10,464 bases of DNA from Butyrivibrio sp. UBA3740 (GCA_002372465.1 DFGW01000139.1:1-10464), one strand, 5' to 3'; positions 1-7,590 are shown, numbered from the stretch's first letter. Notes: generated by a model from the letters alone, not told the origin. Program-made: numbers and translations.

Positions 1-953
1 CCAGCCTGTCCCGCCATGTTCATTCCTGCAAATGCCATCATAGGGCCTGTAGCTGTATTCTTGGCTGCATCCTGCATTGCCTGAGCCTGAGCGCTGGCAA
101 GAGTTGCTGCTGCCATATTTGGATTCTTTAAAGCTCCTGCTCTCTGAAGCTCCTTGATTGTCTTTTCATCCTCTTCGGAAGCGTTGACTGAGCTTACACC
201 GAAGGAGCTGATCTTGATTCCGTATGTGCCTGTCCACTTCTTGGAAAGAACGTCGTTGAGAGCATCAGCGATCTCTGTTGTGTGTCCCGGAAGTGCGCTG
301 TAGCGGATACCCATCTCAGAGATCTTGGCAAATGCAGGCTGAAGAGCTGTAAGGAGCTCGCTCTTAAGCTGGGAGTCGATCTCATCTCTTCTGAACTCAT
401 CCTTAACGTTGCCAACTATGTTCTTGTAGAAGAGCACAGGATCAACGATACGGTAGCTGTACTCGCCGTGGCAGCGGATATCAATATCCATGTCAAGGCC
501 TACATTTGTGTCAACAACACGGAAAGGAACAGGGTTAACAGTGCCGTACTTGTTTCCGATGATCTCCTTTGTGTTGATATAGTAAACTCTCTGGTCCTTA
601 GCTGTTGATCCGCCAAAAGAAAGACGCTTGTAGAATTCCTTGAAGGAATTAACTATGTTCTCTCCAAGATCCCCGTAGAAAAGAGAAGGCTCTGTAGATG
701 TGTCATAGACGAACTCGCCTGCCTCGGCACAGATCTCTGTGATCTGCCCCTGATCAACAAGGATCATGCACTGACCTTCGTTAACGGATACGATTGAACC
801 ATTTGAAATGATGTTGTCATTTCCTTTTCCCTGTTTTTTCTTACCCTTGGTAAGAAGCACCTCAGTTGGAAGTGATTCACAGTAGAAGTAGTCTCTCCAC
901 TGATCAGAAAGAACACTGCCGCCTGCTGAAAGTGCTGCTGAAATAAGCCCCAT
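1..953 (-). CDS. SPFH-domain protein, YdjI-like (partial, C-terminus outside window)
   Basis: Reading the minus strand from an ATG at 953-951 gives an uninterrupted frame to the left edge: 317 residues plus two bases, with no stop, so the gene is cut by the window. The start is fixed by a good ribosome site, AAAGGAG (minus strand of 960-966), six bases upstream. The protein begins MGLISAALSAGG, has a Lys/Gly-rich stretch near residues 38-45, then a beta-rich body (FVYDTSTEPSLFYGDLGEN and onwards) typical of bacterial SPFH proteins often labelled 'virion core protein' or YdjI. The visible end is Ala/Met/Gln-rich (ASAQAQAMQDAAKNTATG). Family members usually continue into a zinc-ribbon tail, which would lie outside the window. 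In Bacillus, YdjI belongs to a membrane-associated stress operon; that role here is inference. It is divergent from the ASKHA gene and shares its upstream region. Confidence 0.88.
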   Translation of the reverse strand, partial: MGLISAALSAGGSVLSDQWRDYFYCESLPTEVLLTKGKKKQGKGNDNIISNGSIVSVNEGQCMILVDQGQITEICAEAGEFVYDTSTEPSLFYGDLGENIVNSFKEFYKRLSFGGSTAKDQRVYYINTKEIIGNKYGTVNPVPFRVVDTNVGLDMDIDIRCHGEYSYRIVDPVLFYKNIVGNVKDEFRRDEIDSQLKSELLTALQPAFAKISEMGIRYSALPGHTTEIADALNDVLSKKWTGTYGIKISSFGVSSVNASEEDEKTIKELQRAGALKNPNMAAATLASAQAQAMQDAAKNTATGPMMAFAGMNMAGQA

Positions 954-1005
954 AACTATCTCCTTTCAAACTAAAAAACTTTTTTCGCACCTTATATTTT
1001 CTCAC

Positions 1006-1035
1006 ATTTAAGCCTAAAATGCCACAAAAATGCAA
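1006..1035 (-). promoter_or_regulatory. Candidate promoter of the SPFH gene
   Basis: On the minus strand, TTGCAT (1035-1030) and TTAAAT (1011-1006) are separated by 18 bases; each matches four of six consensus bases. A second possible -10, TATAAG, lies at 996-991 (five of six) but has no good -35. The -35 sits inside the candidate plus-strand promoter of the neighbouring gene. Prediction by eye only. Confidence 0.35.
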
Positions 1036-1048
1036 CTACTTTTATGCT
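1019..1048 (+). promoter_or_regulatory. Candidate promoter of the ASKHA-led operon, nearly leaderless
   Basis: ATGCCA (1019-1024) and TATGCT (1043-1048) are 18 bases apart, each matching four of six consensus bases. Transcription would then start near 1055, only about seven bases before the ATG at 1062, and no Shine-Dalgarno sequence is visible in front of that ATG. The low consensus score keeps confidence modest. Confidence 0.35.
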
Positions 1049-1058
1049 ACACTAGTGT
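1049..1058. promoter_or_regulatory. Perfect 10-bp palindrome at the predicted transcription start (possible operator)
   Basis: ACACTAGTGT reads the same on both strands. It lies directly after the candidate -10 box of the ASKHA promoter and ends three bases before the start codon. A repressor dimer bound here would block the promoter. No regulator is known, and a 10-bp palindrome may be chance. Confidence 0.25.
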
Positions 1059-1061
1059 TGT

Positions 1062-2705
1062 ATGAAAGCTTTTCCAATTAGTGTGACAATAAATGAATAC
1101 GGAAAAAAGATTAGGGCCAAAGCTCAAAAAGGAGAGAGGTTAAAAGAGATCCTTCTTCGGGAGGGTGTCAGCTTTTCTCTGCCCTGCGAAGGCATGGCAA
1201 GATGCGGTAAGTGCAGGGTGCGCTTTTATGGCGGCGCTCCGATCCCAAGTGTTTACGAAGAAGCTTTTCTCACAGAAAAAGAAGTGTCGGAAGGATTAAG
1301 GCTTCTTTGCCGCTGCGTTGTCTATGAGGACTGTGAGGTTGAGGTTTTCAGGGACTCTGAATATATGGCCATAGAGACTATAGAGAGCAGTGCTAAGGAG
1401 ATAAATCTCCCCGGAGCGTACGGCATTGCCGTTGACCTTGGAACTACCACCATTGCAGCGGCTCTTATAAGGAAAGATGCCTGGCACACTTCGAAGGAGG
1501 CAGATGCTCATAAGAGAGGAACCCCCGGCTATCAGGTCCTTAGGACTGCCAGCTGTATCAATTCCCAGAGGAAATACGGCGCCGATGTGATCTCAAGGAT
1601 CTCGGCAGCGGAGGATAGCTCTGTCCTTAAGGAGCTTTCATCCTTAGCTGCTTCAGACATTGAATCCCTGATAAAAGAGCTGACTGCTGCGGAAGGGATC
1701 TCCTTCGAGGGAAAGGACGCAGACCTGAAGGCAATAACCATAGCCGGGAACACCACAATGTTAAACCTCCTGGCTTGCAGAGATGTATCCGGCCTTGGCA
1801 GATACCCCTACAAGTCGGATTATCTTTCCCTGGAGAGGATGTCCTCTGACATTATTCTTCCAAATATCCCTGATATAAAGCTTATGCTTCTTCCGGGAAT
1901 ATCCGGTTTTGTGGGAAGCGACATAGTTGCAGGGCTCTTTGCCCTTGACCCTGAATCGGAGGAAAAGTTCTTTTTCCTGGACCTTGGAACCAACGGCGAG
2001 ATGGCCTTTTATGACGGGGAGGAACTAAGGGTTACCTCAACGGCAGCAGGACCTGTGTTTGAAGCAGGAGGAATATCTAAAGGCGCAGCATCTGTTCCGG
2101 GAGCCATAAGCCACGTGAAAATAGACGGGACTGATCACCATGTAAGCTACGAAACTATTGGCAATAAGCCTCCCATGGGCATTTGCGGAACAGGTGTTAT
2201 GGAGATGGTGTCTGAGCTTGCAGCTAAGGGCATCATTGATGAAACGGGGCTGCTTTCCCAGGAGTACTTTGAGGAGGGCTTCCCCATAACAGAGGATGGA
2301 AGGATACGCTTTACCCAGCAGGATATAAGGAATGTGCAGCTGGCTAAGGCCGCTGTCCTCACCGGTGCAAAAGCTCTTTTGCAGGGAAAGGTGCCTGACA
2401 AGGTGTATATCGCCGGGGGCTTTGGCACAAACATAAGAGACGAAAATATAACTAAATTAAAGATGTTTCCAAAGGAGTTTGATGGTAAGATAAGTGCTGT
2501 GGGTAATCTGGCCCTTAAGGGAACAGCTCTTTTCACCGCGGCTGTTCTTGGCGGATGGGAAGAAGAAACTGATGCCGTAAGGAAGCTGGACCTCATCACC
2601 AAGGCGGCAAAGTTGACAGAGCTAGCCACCATGGACAGCTTTGATGAGGACTATATCGATGCCATGAATTTTGAAATGGATCAGGAGGATTTATATGATC
2701 TGTGA
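1062..2705 (+). CDS. ASKHA-domain / [2Fe-2S] protein, corrinoid-activator type (DUF4445 family)
   Basis: The 547-residue protein joins an N-terminal ferredoxin-like domain to an ASKHA ATPase. Cysteines C42, C48, C51 and C83 (CEGMARCGKC, then LLCRC) have the spacing of a plant-type [2Fe-2S] cluster. ASKHA nucleotide-binding motifs follow: DLGTTT at 125-130, AGNTTM at 229-233, LDLGTNGE at 306-313, GICGTG at 373-378, and YIAGGFG near the C-terminus. This is the architecture of RACE proteins, which use ATP to reduce inactive cob(II)alamin on corrinoid proteins of methyltransferase systems. No methyltransferase or corrinoid protein is encoded in the window, so the partner is unknown. The ATG at 1062 is the only upstream option because an in-frame TAG lies at 1053-1055 and the next Met is inside the cluster motif. 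It has no visible Shine-Dalgarno. The last 11 bases overlap the next gene, implying coupled translation. The family call is firm; the exact target is not. Confidence 0.9.
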   Translation: MKAFPISVTINEYGKKIRAKAQKGERLKEILLREGVSFSLPCEGMARCGKCRVRFYGGAPIPSVYEEAFLTEKEVSEGLRLLCRCVVYEDCEVEVFRDSEYMAIETIESSAKEINLPGAYGIAVDLGTTTIAAALIRKDAWHTSKEADAHKRGTPGYQVLRTASCINSQRKYGADVISRISAAEDSSVLKELSSLAASDIESLIKELTAAEGISFEGKDADLKAITIAGNTTMLNLLACRDVSGLGRYPYKSDYLSLERMSSDIILPNIPDIKLMLLPGISGFVGSDIVAGLFALDPESEEKFFFLDLGTNGEMAFYDGEELRVTSTAAGPVFEAGGISKGAASVPGAISHVKIDGTDHHVSYETIGNKPPMGICGTGVMEMVSELAAKGIIDETGLLSQEYFEEGFPITEDGRIRFTQQDIRNVQLAKAAVLTGAKALLQGKVPDKVYIAGGFGTNIRDENITKLKMFPKEFDGKISAVGNLALKGTALFTAAVLGGWEEETDAVRKLDLITKAAKLTELATMDSFDEDYIDAMNFEMDQEDLYDL

Positions 2706-2865
2706 CAGCTGCGCAAATTATGTCTACGACGAGGACTGGGAGTGCTACACCTGCATGGTGAACATGGATGAGGACGACTACTACCGGCTTATGTCGGGTA
2801 ATGCCAAGGAGTGTCCCTACTACCAGGACAATGATGAATACAAGGTTGTAAGACATCAGATATAA
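2695..2865 (+). CDS. Small cysteine-rich protein, DUF6472-like
   Basis: This 56-residue acidic protein starts MICDSCANYVYDEDWECYTC and ends in a NDEYKVVRHQI tail. Five or more cysteines lie in CxxC-type pairs (C3/C6, C15/C18, then a Cys-Pro near residue 39), suggesting a small metal-binding fold, probably zinc. I chose the ATG at 2695 because AGGAGG at 2683-2688 sits six bases before it; an in-frame ATG at 2671 would put the ribosome site inside the coding region. The start lies within the end of the ASKHA gene (11-bp overlap), so translation is probably coupled, which suggests the two products work together. The pattern CDSCANYVYDEDW...CPYYQ.NDEYK resembles clostridial proteins annotated as DUF6472, whose function is unknown. 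A role as a small accessory to the corrinoid activator is only a guess from position. Confidence 0.8.
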   Translation: MICDSCANYVYDEDWECYTCMVNMDEDDYYRLMSGNAKECPYYQDNDEYKVVRHQI

Positions 2866-2874
2866 AGGAGAGCT

Positions 2875-3534
2875 ATGAATAAACCAAAGATAACAAAAGA
2901 ATCAGTGGAGAAGGTACTGGATAAGCAGTTTCTCAGAGTTTTTGATCTTCACTATGAAGAGGGAAAGCACTATTTTGATGCCACAAGAAGGCCATTGGAG
3001 AAATTGGTGGCACCAATGAATGAGGAGGAGTTTAAGACAATGCTGCCTGATGCTGTCAGCTGCGTTGTTATTGTGGAGCTTCCCGGGCAGGAGCCAAAGC
3101 TTCTTTTCTCCTATGAATACAGATATCCAACAGGAAGGTTCCTGCTTGGAGTTCCGGCAGGACTTCTTGACCCGGAGGATGAGACGTCAGATAATCCTTT
3201 GCTGGAGACAGCCAAGCGTGAGATTCATGAGGAGACCGGCATTGTGGTGGATGAGAACAGGGATGAGCTCTATGTTATCAATCCCCTTTTGTTCAGCTCC
3301 CCCGGAATGACGGATGAAAGTAATGCTCTTGTGTGTGTAAAGCTCAGGCTGGAAAATCTTGACGAGCTGGACCAGACCGGGGCAGTGGGTCAGGAATGCT
3401 TTGACGGCTTTGAATTTGTCACCAGGGACGAGGCAAGGCAGATCCTCAAAGACGGAGTCGATGGAAAGGGGCATTTCTATTCGGTTTATACATGGGCTGC
3501 CCTCATGTATTTTGTAAGTGATATGTGGAAATAA
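2875..3534 (+). CDS. NUDIX hydrolase, ADP-ribose pyrophosphatase-like
   Basis: The 219-residue protein carries a NUDIX core: VPAGLLD around residues 93-99, then REIHEETG at 115-122, which supplies the metal-binding glutamates. Between the two the box is longer than the standard 23 residues, with an insertion around TSDNPLL (104-110). The strand before the box (YEYRYPTGRFLLGVPAG) and the later SSPGMTDE (141-148) match ADP-ribose pyrophosphatases of the YqkG/NudF kind, which cut ADP-ribose to AMP and ribose 5-phosphate. An N-terminal 60 residues is consistent with the dimerising strands of that group. Substrate is inferred, not shown. AAAGGAG at 2864-2870 overlaps the stop codon of the small gene before it, and the TIR gene begins 22 bases after its stop, so all three are likely co-transcribed. 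Other sugar-nucleotide substrates remain possible. Confidence 0.88.
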   Translation: MNKPKITKESVEKVLDKQFLRVFDLHYEEGKHYFDATRRPLEKLVAPMNEEEFKTMLPDAVSCVVIVELPGQEPKLLFSYEYRYPTGRFLLGVPAGLLDPEDETSDNPLLETAKREIHEETGIVVDENRDELYVINPLLFSSPGMTDESNALVCVKLRLENLDELDQTGAVGQECFDGFEFVTRDEARQILKDGVDGKGHFYSVYTWAALMYFVSDMWK

Positions 3535-3556
3535 GATTAGTAAGGAAAGAGTTTTA

Positions 3557-6553
3557 ATGAAGTACGATGCATTTATAAGCTACAGACATCTTCCAAATGA
3601 CATGTATGTGGCTAAGAAGGTTCACAAAGCCCTGGAGACCACCAAGATCCCCAGGAAGATTCAGAAGGAGACCGGGAAAAAGAAGATCCAGAGGGTGTTC
3701 AGGGATCAGGAGGAACTCCCCATTGGAAGCGATCTTGGAAACAATATAGAATACGCCCTGTCAGAATCAGGGTTTTTGGTAGTAATATGTTCACCCCAGA
3801 CCAAGGAGTCCTACTGGGTAATGAAGGAGATTGACACCTTTATTTCAACCCACGGAAGGGACAATGTGTTGGCGGTCCTTGTTGAGGGGGAGCCGGCAGA
3901 TTCTTTTCCTCCGCAGCTTCTTGTGGATGAAGCGGGTAACCCCGTTGAGCCCTTGGCGGCAGATGTAAGAGGCAGCAGTAAAAGAGAAATCGACAAGAAG
4001 ATAAAAGTGGAGACCATGAGGCTTGCAGCTGCCATTCTCCACTGCGACTATGACGACCTCCGCCAAAGGCACAGGGAGCGCATAGTCAGAAGAAACATGG
4101 GCATAGCTTCCGGAGTTGCCGTTTTAGGAGTTGCTTTTGGTATCTACAACGCCTACAACCTGGCAAGGATAAATGAGAACTACCAGCAGAAGCTGATCAA
4201 TGAGTCAAAGGTCATAGCTGCCACCTCACTTCGTGTTCTGGATGAGGGTGACAGAAAGACAGCGGCTCTTATAGCCATGGAGGGGCTTCCCAAGGAAGGT
4301 GATGACAGGCCTTTGGTGGTGGATGATATTTATGCCCTCTCACAGGCCCTTGGAACCTATGAGGTTGGTGCAGATCTTAAGAATTCCTTAAAGCTGCGTC
4401 ACAATATGGCTGTGAGGGACTTTGCCTGCAGCGAGGACGGAGAGAGAGTTTTTTCCTATGACAGCATGGGCAGCCTTTATTACTGGGAGATGGATAAAGG
4501 CGAGCTTTTGTTTGACAAGCTGGTGGAATACGTTGACGGAGAGGTAGATTCTGTCCAGGAGATTTCGGTTGTCGATAAAAACCCCGTGGTTGTCACAGAC
4601 AGAAGAATAAGATGCTTTGAAGAGGACGGCTCGGAGGTCTATAGCGTTGATCTTCCTGATAAGTGCCAGGGAGCCTCTTTTGAGAGCACCAGCAAAAAGG
4701 TTGCCATCGCCTACTGGCAAATGGTGGAGGTCAGGGACTGCCTTACGGGAGAAGTGGAATACACCTACAAGGCTTCCGAAGAAGAGGAGTACTTCTCCTC
4801 CAAGATTAAGCTGACTGAGGATGGGAACTATATTGCTGTAGACACAGCTGATGACGAGGCTGAAGTTAAGGGCCTTCGCCTTATAAATACAAAGACAGGC
4901 AAGGCTGTTTATGCCGTGACTTCCGCAGAGGTGATCCTGGATTTTGGCTTTACCCCTGACGGATATCTTGTTGTGGCTTCAATCGGGTTCCATGACCTTA
5001 TGGCAAGTGATCCAAAACCTGCATTTCTTGAGAAATTCGACCTTGAGACCGGAGAGCGCTTGTTCACCACAGAATGTGTGCATGCCCCAACTTCCTTTGA
5101 TACAGGTTATACCAAGGTGAAAACAAGAAGCTATGAGGACGCAGACGGCAAACACGATGAGATACTTGTTTCTATTTGCAGAAACCTCTACACCCTGGAT
5201 CTGAATACCGGTGAAATAATAGCCACCTGCACTCCCGATACGGATATTGAATCTTTCCTTATTGCGAAGGAACAGTGCTATGCCTATGTTGCCACGGTCA
5301 GCGGAAAGGTTTATGTGATCAACGGTACAACTGGATATGTCTACGCCGATAACACCATTGAGGTGTCAGACAGTCTCATCCACTTTGCCATGGGGGCAGG
5401 TAAGCTTATCGCCTCCGGGTACAGATCCTCGGATATTACGGTGATGAAGAATCTTGTGGATGACACCAAGGAGGATTTTGCAACCCTTCCCACAACCAAG
5501 GACTTTCAGGTCCTGAGCCCTGATGCCGGTCGCATGCTTATAACCAAGGCGGGATACCCTGACTACGGGGTTACTTCGTATTTTATCTACAATACCTCTA
5601 CCGGTGAGAAGGAGGGCGAGTTTGAGCTGGATGACACTTCGTCGATGGACATGTACTTCCTTGATAATGACACCATTGTTGTCCCGATCAATCCGGAGAA
5701 GCTGTATTACTATGACATTCCATCCGGCAAGGGTGAGGAATTTTCTTTTGAGAGTGATTTCCCCCTGACCACCAGGGATTTTTCTGCTGCAGGGAAAAGA
5801 GCTTTGTACCATTCTGCAACTGAATACAAGATTATTGACGTGGTTGAAAGAAAGCAGATCCAGGCAGGTAACCTCTCCGGTGACAGTGACAGGAGATTTT
5901 TTGTCAGCAATGTGGCACTTCCTGAAAGCGGAGAAGTTTTCTACTACTGCAATTATCAGGGAGAGATGTTCAGGGCAGATGCATCAGTGGATGATGTTAC
6001 TCCAATCCTTTCTGACTACAGAGCGATCTCTATGAATCTGTCAGCTGATGAAACAAGGCTCATGGTGGTATGTATGGACGGCGTACTTCGCATAGTGGAT
6101 ATTGAGACTCTGGAGATCCTTGATGAGATAAAATTCTATGCCAACCTAAGCACCGAATTCGTATATATGTCTGGAGACGGTTCCAAGTTATATCTTCAGG
6201 GATCTGATCTGTACCTCAGGATATATGACCTTAACGAGAAGAAGTTTATCTTTGAATCTGACGATATCATTGAGGACATACAGGATGCCACAGAAGATGT
6301 AGCAAATCACAGAATTGCCTTTAGGACTTCGGTCAATCTCTACTTCATGGATACTGATGAGCATGCCTTTACTGCAAGGGCTTACCGCGGTGTATTCTAT
6401 TTGAAGGAACAAAATAGTATAATAAGTATAAACGGAAAAGAGATATACCGCTTTAAGGTCAAAAATCTCGAAGACCTGATGAATGAAGTCCCAAAGCAAT
6501 TTGGAGACGCAAAACTAACAGAGGATCAGAGGAGAAAGTATCAGCTCAACTGA
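3557..6553 (+). CDS. TIR domain - transmembrane - beta-propeller (WD40-like) protein
   Basis: The start is taken at the ATG at 3557 (MKYDAFISYRH, the first TIR strand), with AAGGA at 3542-3546; an upstream in-frame ATG at 3518 lies inside the NUDIX gene and lacks a site. The 998-residue product has four parts. Residues 1 to about 165 are a TIR domain: DAFISYR (4-10), RVFRDQEELPIGSDL (46-60), and SYWVMKEID with W87 and E91; E91 falls where NAD-cleaving TIR enzymes have their catalytic glutamate. A basic stretch RHRERIVRR (171-179) precedes one membrane helix at about 181-200. A helical NESKVIAATSLRVLDEGDRKTAALIAMEGLP segment (215-245) follows, as seen ahead of propellers in other TIR/WD40 proteins. 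Residues from about 285 to the end are degenerate WD40-like repeats (for example SEDGERVFSYDSMGSLYYWE), enough for roughly two propellers. Basic residues before the helix predict a cytoplasmic TIR and external propeller, though ten cysteines in the propeller are unusual for a secreted domain. Role, probably sensing or defence, is inferred. Confidence 0.9.
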   Translation: MKYDAFISYRHLPNDMYVAKKVHKALETTKIPRKIQKETGKKKIQRVFRDQEELPIGSDLGNNIEYALSESGFLVVICSPQTKESYWVMKEIDTFISTHGRDNVLAVLVEGEPADSFPPQLLVDEAGNPVEPLAADVRGSSKREIDKKIKVETMRLAAAILHCDYDDLRQRHRERIVRRNMGIASGVAVLGVAFGIYNAYNLARINENYQQKLINESKVIAATSLRVLDEGDRKTAALIAMEGLPKEGDDRPLVVDDIYALSQALGTYEVGADLKNSLKLRHNMAVRDFACSEDGERVFSYDSMGSLYYWEMDKGELLFDKLVEYVDGEVDSVQEISVVDKNPVVVTDRRIRCFEEDGSEVYSVDLPDKCQGASFESTSKKVAIAYWQMVEVRDCLTGEVEYTYKASEEEEYFSSKIKLTEDGNYIAVDTADDEAEVKGLRLINTKTGKAVYAVTSAEVILDFGFTPDGYLVVASIGFHDLMASDPKPAFLEKFDLETGERLFTTECVHAPTSFDTGYTKVKTRSYEDADGKHDEILVSICRNLYTLDLNTGEIIATCTPDTDIESFLIAKEQCYAYVATVSGKVYVINGTTGYVYADNTIEVSDSLIHFAMGAGKLIASGYRSSDITVMKNLVDDTKEDFATLPTTKDFQVLSPDAGRMLITKAGYPDYGVTSYFIYNTSTGEKEGEFELDDTSSMDMYFLDNDTIVVPINPEKLYYYDIPSGKGEEFSFESDFPLTTRDFSAAGKRALYHSATEYKIIDVVERKQIQAGNLSGDSDRRFFVSNVALPESGEVFYYCNYQGEMFRADASVDDVTPILSDYRAISMNLSADETRLMVVCMDGVLRIVDIETLEILDEIKFYANLSTEFVYMSGDGSKLYLQGSDLYLRIYDLNEKKFIFESDDIIEDIQDATEDVANHRIAFRTSVNLYFMDTDEHAFTARAYRGVFYLKEQNSIISINGKEIYRFKVKNLEDLMNEVPKQFGDAKLTEDQRRKYQLN

Positions 6554-6570
6554 TCGGATGAGGAGGCATT

Positions 6571-7500
6571 ATGAAGAATCGAGTAATTGCAATGCTAACA
6601 GTAGCTCTTTTAACATCCACCATGATCGCTGGATGTGGTAAGCAGGAAGCAGCTTTGGAGGAAGCACCGGCTGCTGTCGAGGAGGCATCCGTCGCAGAAG
6701 CACCTGCCGAGGCGCCTGTAGAGGCACCTGTAGAGGCATCTACTGAGGAAGTGGCGCAGGAAGCTCCGGAGATCACATCATCACTTGATGACGCCATCGC
6801 CAGTGGTATCATTCTTTGCAACAATAACCTGTTTAAGGCAGGAGAGACCCAGGGTGAGGGCCACATTCTGATGGATCAGGATGAGCCTGATGAGAATGGC
6901 GAGATCAAGTGCTACTGCCTTGAGATGTTTGGAGCCTACGAGTTCCAGGATGGCAATTTTGTTAAGTGCGCGGGAACCGGAGTTATCCCTGCAGTTATAA
7001 CCGTAAAGGCAAAGGACGACGGCAGTTACGAGTTCATTTCTATCGCTGAAGCTGAAGATGGAAGTAATTTCGTGGATTCCATTAAAAGAGATTTTCCTGA
7101 GGCACTCTGGAGCAGATGCATCACTATTGAAGACGATGACAGAAACGAGCTTGAGAGACAGGAGAGAGCTTATGCAGAGGAGTATTTAAGCTCCATCGGC
7201 AGAGAGGATGCTGAGATCGGAGATTATGCCGATTATGAGCACAAGCTTTTGACAGATGCAGGTGTGTCTGTGGACGTTTCCAACAAGATGCTGGATGCAC
7301 AGTCAGGAGACGGAATTGAATTTTTCTGTCCAATGTGGCTTGGAGAACGTGAAGTTCTTGAGGATAATGTCCGATATACATATAAGACTGAGTATGACGA
7401 GAAGAAGAATGAGATCATTTTCTCACAGATTCTGTACGAGACAGGTGAAGTGCTGGAGACAGCTGTTTATGATGCCACTACAGGTGATAAGGTAGAGTAA
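6571..7500 (+). CDS. Lipoprotein with Ala/Glu/Pro-rich stalk, unknown function
   Basis: The 309-residue product starts with a lipoprotein signal: MKNR, a hydrophobic stretch, then IAGC with the modified cysteine at C22. After cleavage it would be anchored to the outer face of the membrane. Residues about 26-66 are a low-complexity stalk rich in Ala, Glu, Pro and Val (EAPA, EAPV, EAPV repeats), a common spacer in surface lipoproteins. The rest (about 70-309) is acidic and I do not recognise a family; it includes a charged helix DRNELERQERAYAEEYL and a strand-rich end (RYTYKTEYDEKKNEIIF...GEVLETAVYDATTGDKVE). AGGAGG at 6561-6566 lies four bases before the ATG, and the gap to the TIR gene is 17 bases, so the two are probably co-transcribed. 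This makes it a candidate partner of the propeller protein on the outer surface, but only by position. Confidence 0.85.
   Translation: MKNRVIAMLTVALLTSTMIAGCGKQEAALEEAPAAVEEASVAEAPAEAPVEAPVEASTEEVAQEAPEITSSLDDAIASGIILCNNNLFKAGETQGEGHILMDQDEPDENGEIKCYCLEMFGAYEFQDGNFVKCAGTGVIPAVITVKAKDDGSYEFISIAEAEDGSNFVDSIKRDFPEALWSRCITIEDDDRNELERQERAYAEEYLSSIGREDAEIGDYADYEHKLLTDAGVSVDVSNKMLDAQSGDGIEFFCPMWLGEREVLEDNVRYTYKTEYDEKKNEIIFSQILYETGEVLETAVYDATTGDKVE
6697..6744 (+). repeat. Four degenerate tandem 12-bp units coding the EAPx stalk
   Basis: Four consecutive 12-bp units (GAAGCACCTGCC, GAGGCGCCTGTA, GAGGCACCTGTA, GAGGCATCTACT) encode EAPA, EAPV, EAPV, EAST. The two middle units differ at one base. Such in-frame repeats change length by slippage without shifting the frame, so the stalk length may vary between strains. 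Confidence 0.75.
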
Positions 7501-7511
7501 ATAGTGATTGG

Positions 7512-7590
7512 CCCTTAAATGGAAGATGAGGGCGGATTCAGTAATGACGCCTGCTGAGAAGAGCGTAGGCCAGAGCATAGACTTTAAGGG
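7512..7590 (+). other. Inverted repeat in the 114-bp gap before the response regulator
   Basis: CCCTTAAA (7512-7519) is the exact reverse complement of TTTAAGGG (7583-7590), enclosing 63 bases. Inside lie partly pairing segments, GCCT (7551-7554 region) with AGGC (7567-7570). This could fold as a multi-branched RNA leader ending about 25 bases before the regulator's ATG. It matches no riboswitch I know. No T-run follows, so it is not an ordinary terminator. The rest of the gap shows no convincing promoter, so read-through from the lipoprotein gene is possible. Confidence 0.3.

Noticed and set aside
282..608. Plus-strand open frame of 108 codons
   Set aside because: It is antisense to the SPFH gene, has no ribosome site, and has no recognisable domain.
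2147..2632. Minus-strand open frame of 161 codons
   Set aside because: It lies wholly opposite the well-supported ASKHA gene and shows only low-complexity Ser/Ala/Pro composition.
3518..3556. Longer N-terminus for the TIR gene from the ATG at 3518
   Set aside because: That ATG is inside the NUDIX gene with no ribosome site; AAGGA at 3542 fits the ATG at 3557, which starts exactly at the first TIR strand.
5366..5812. Minus-strand open frame of 148 codons
   Set aside because: It is opposite the propeller part of the TIR gene, with no start signal or family resemblance.
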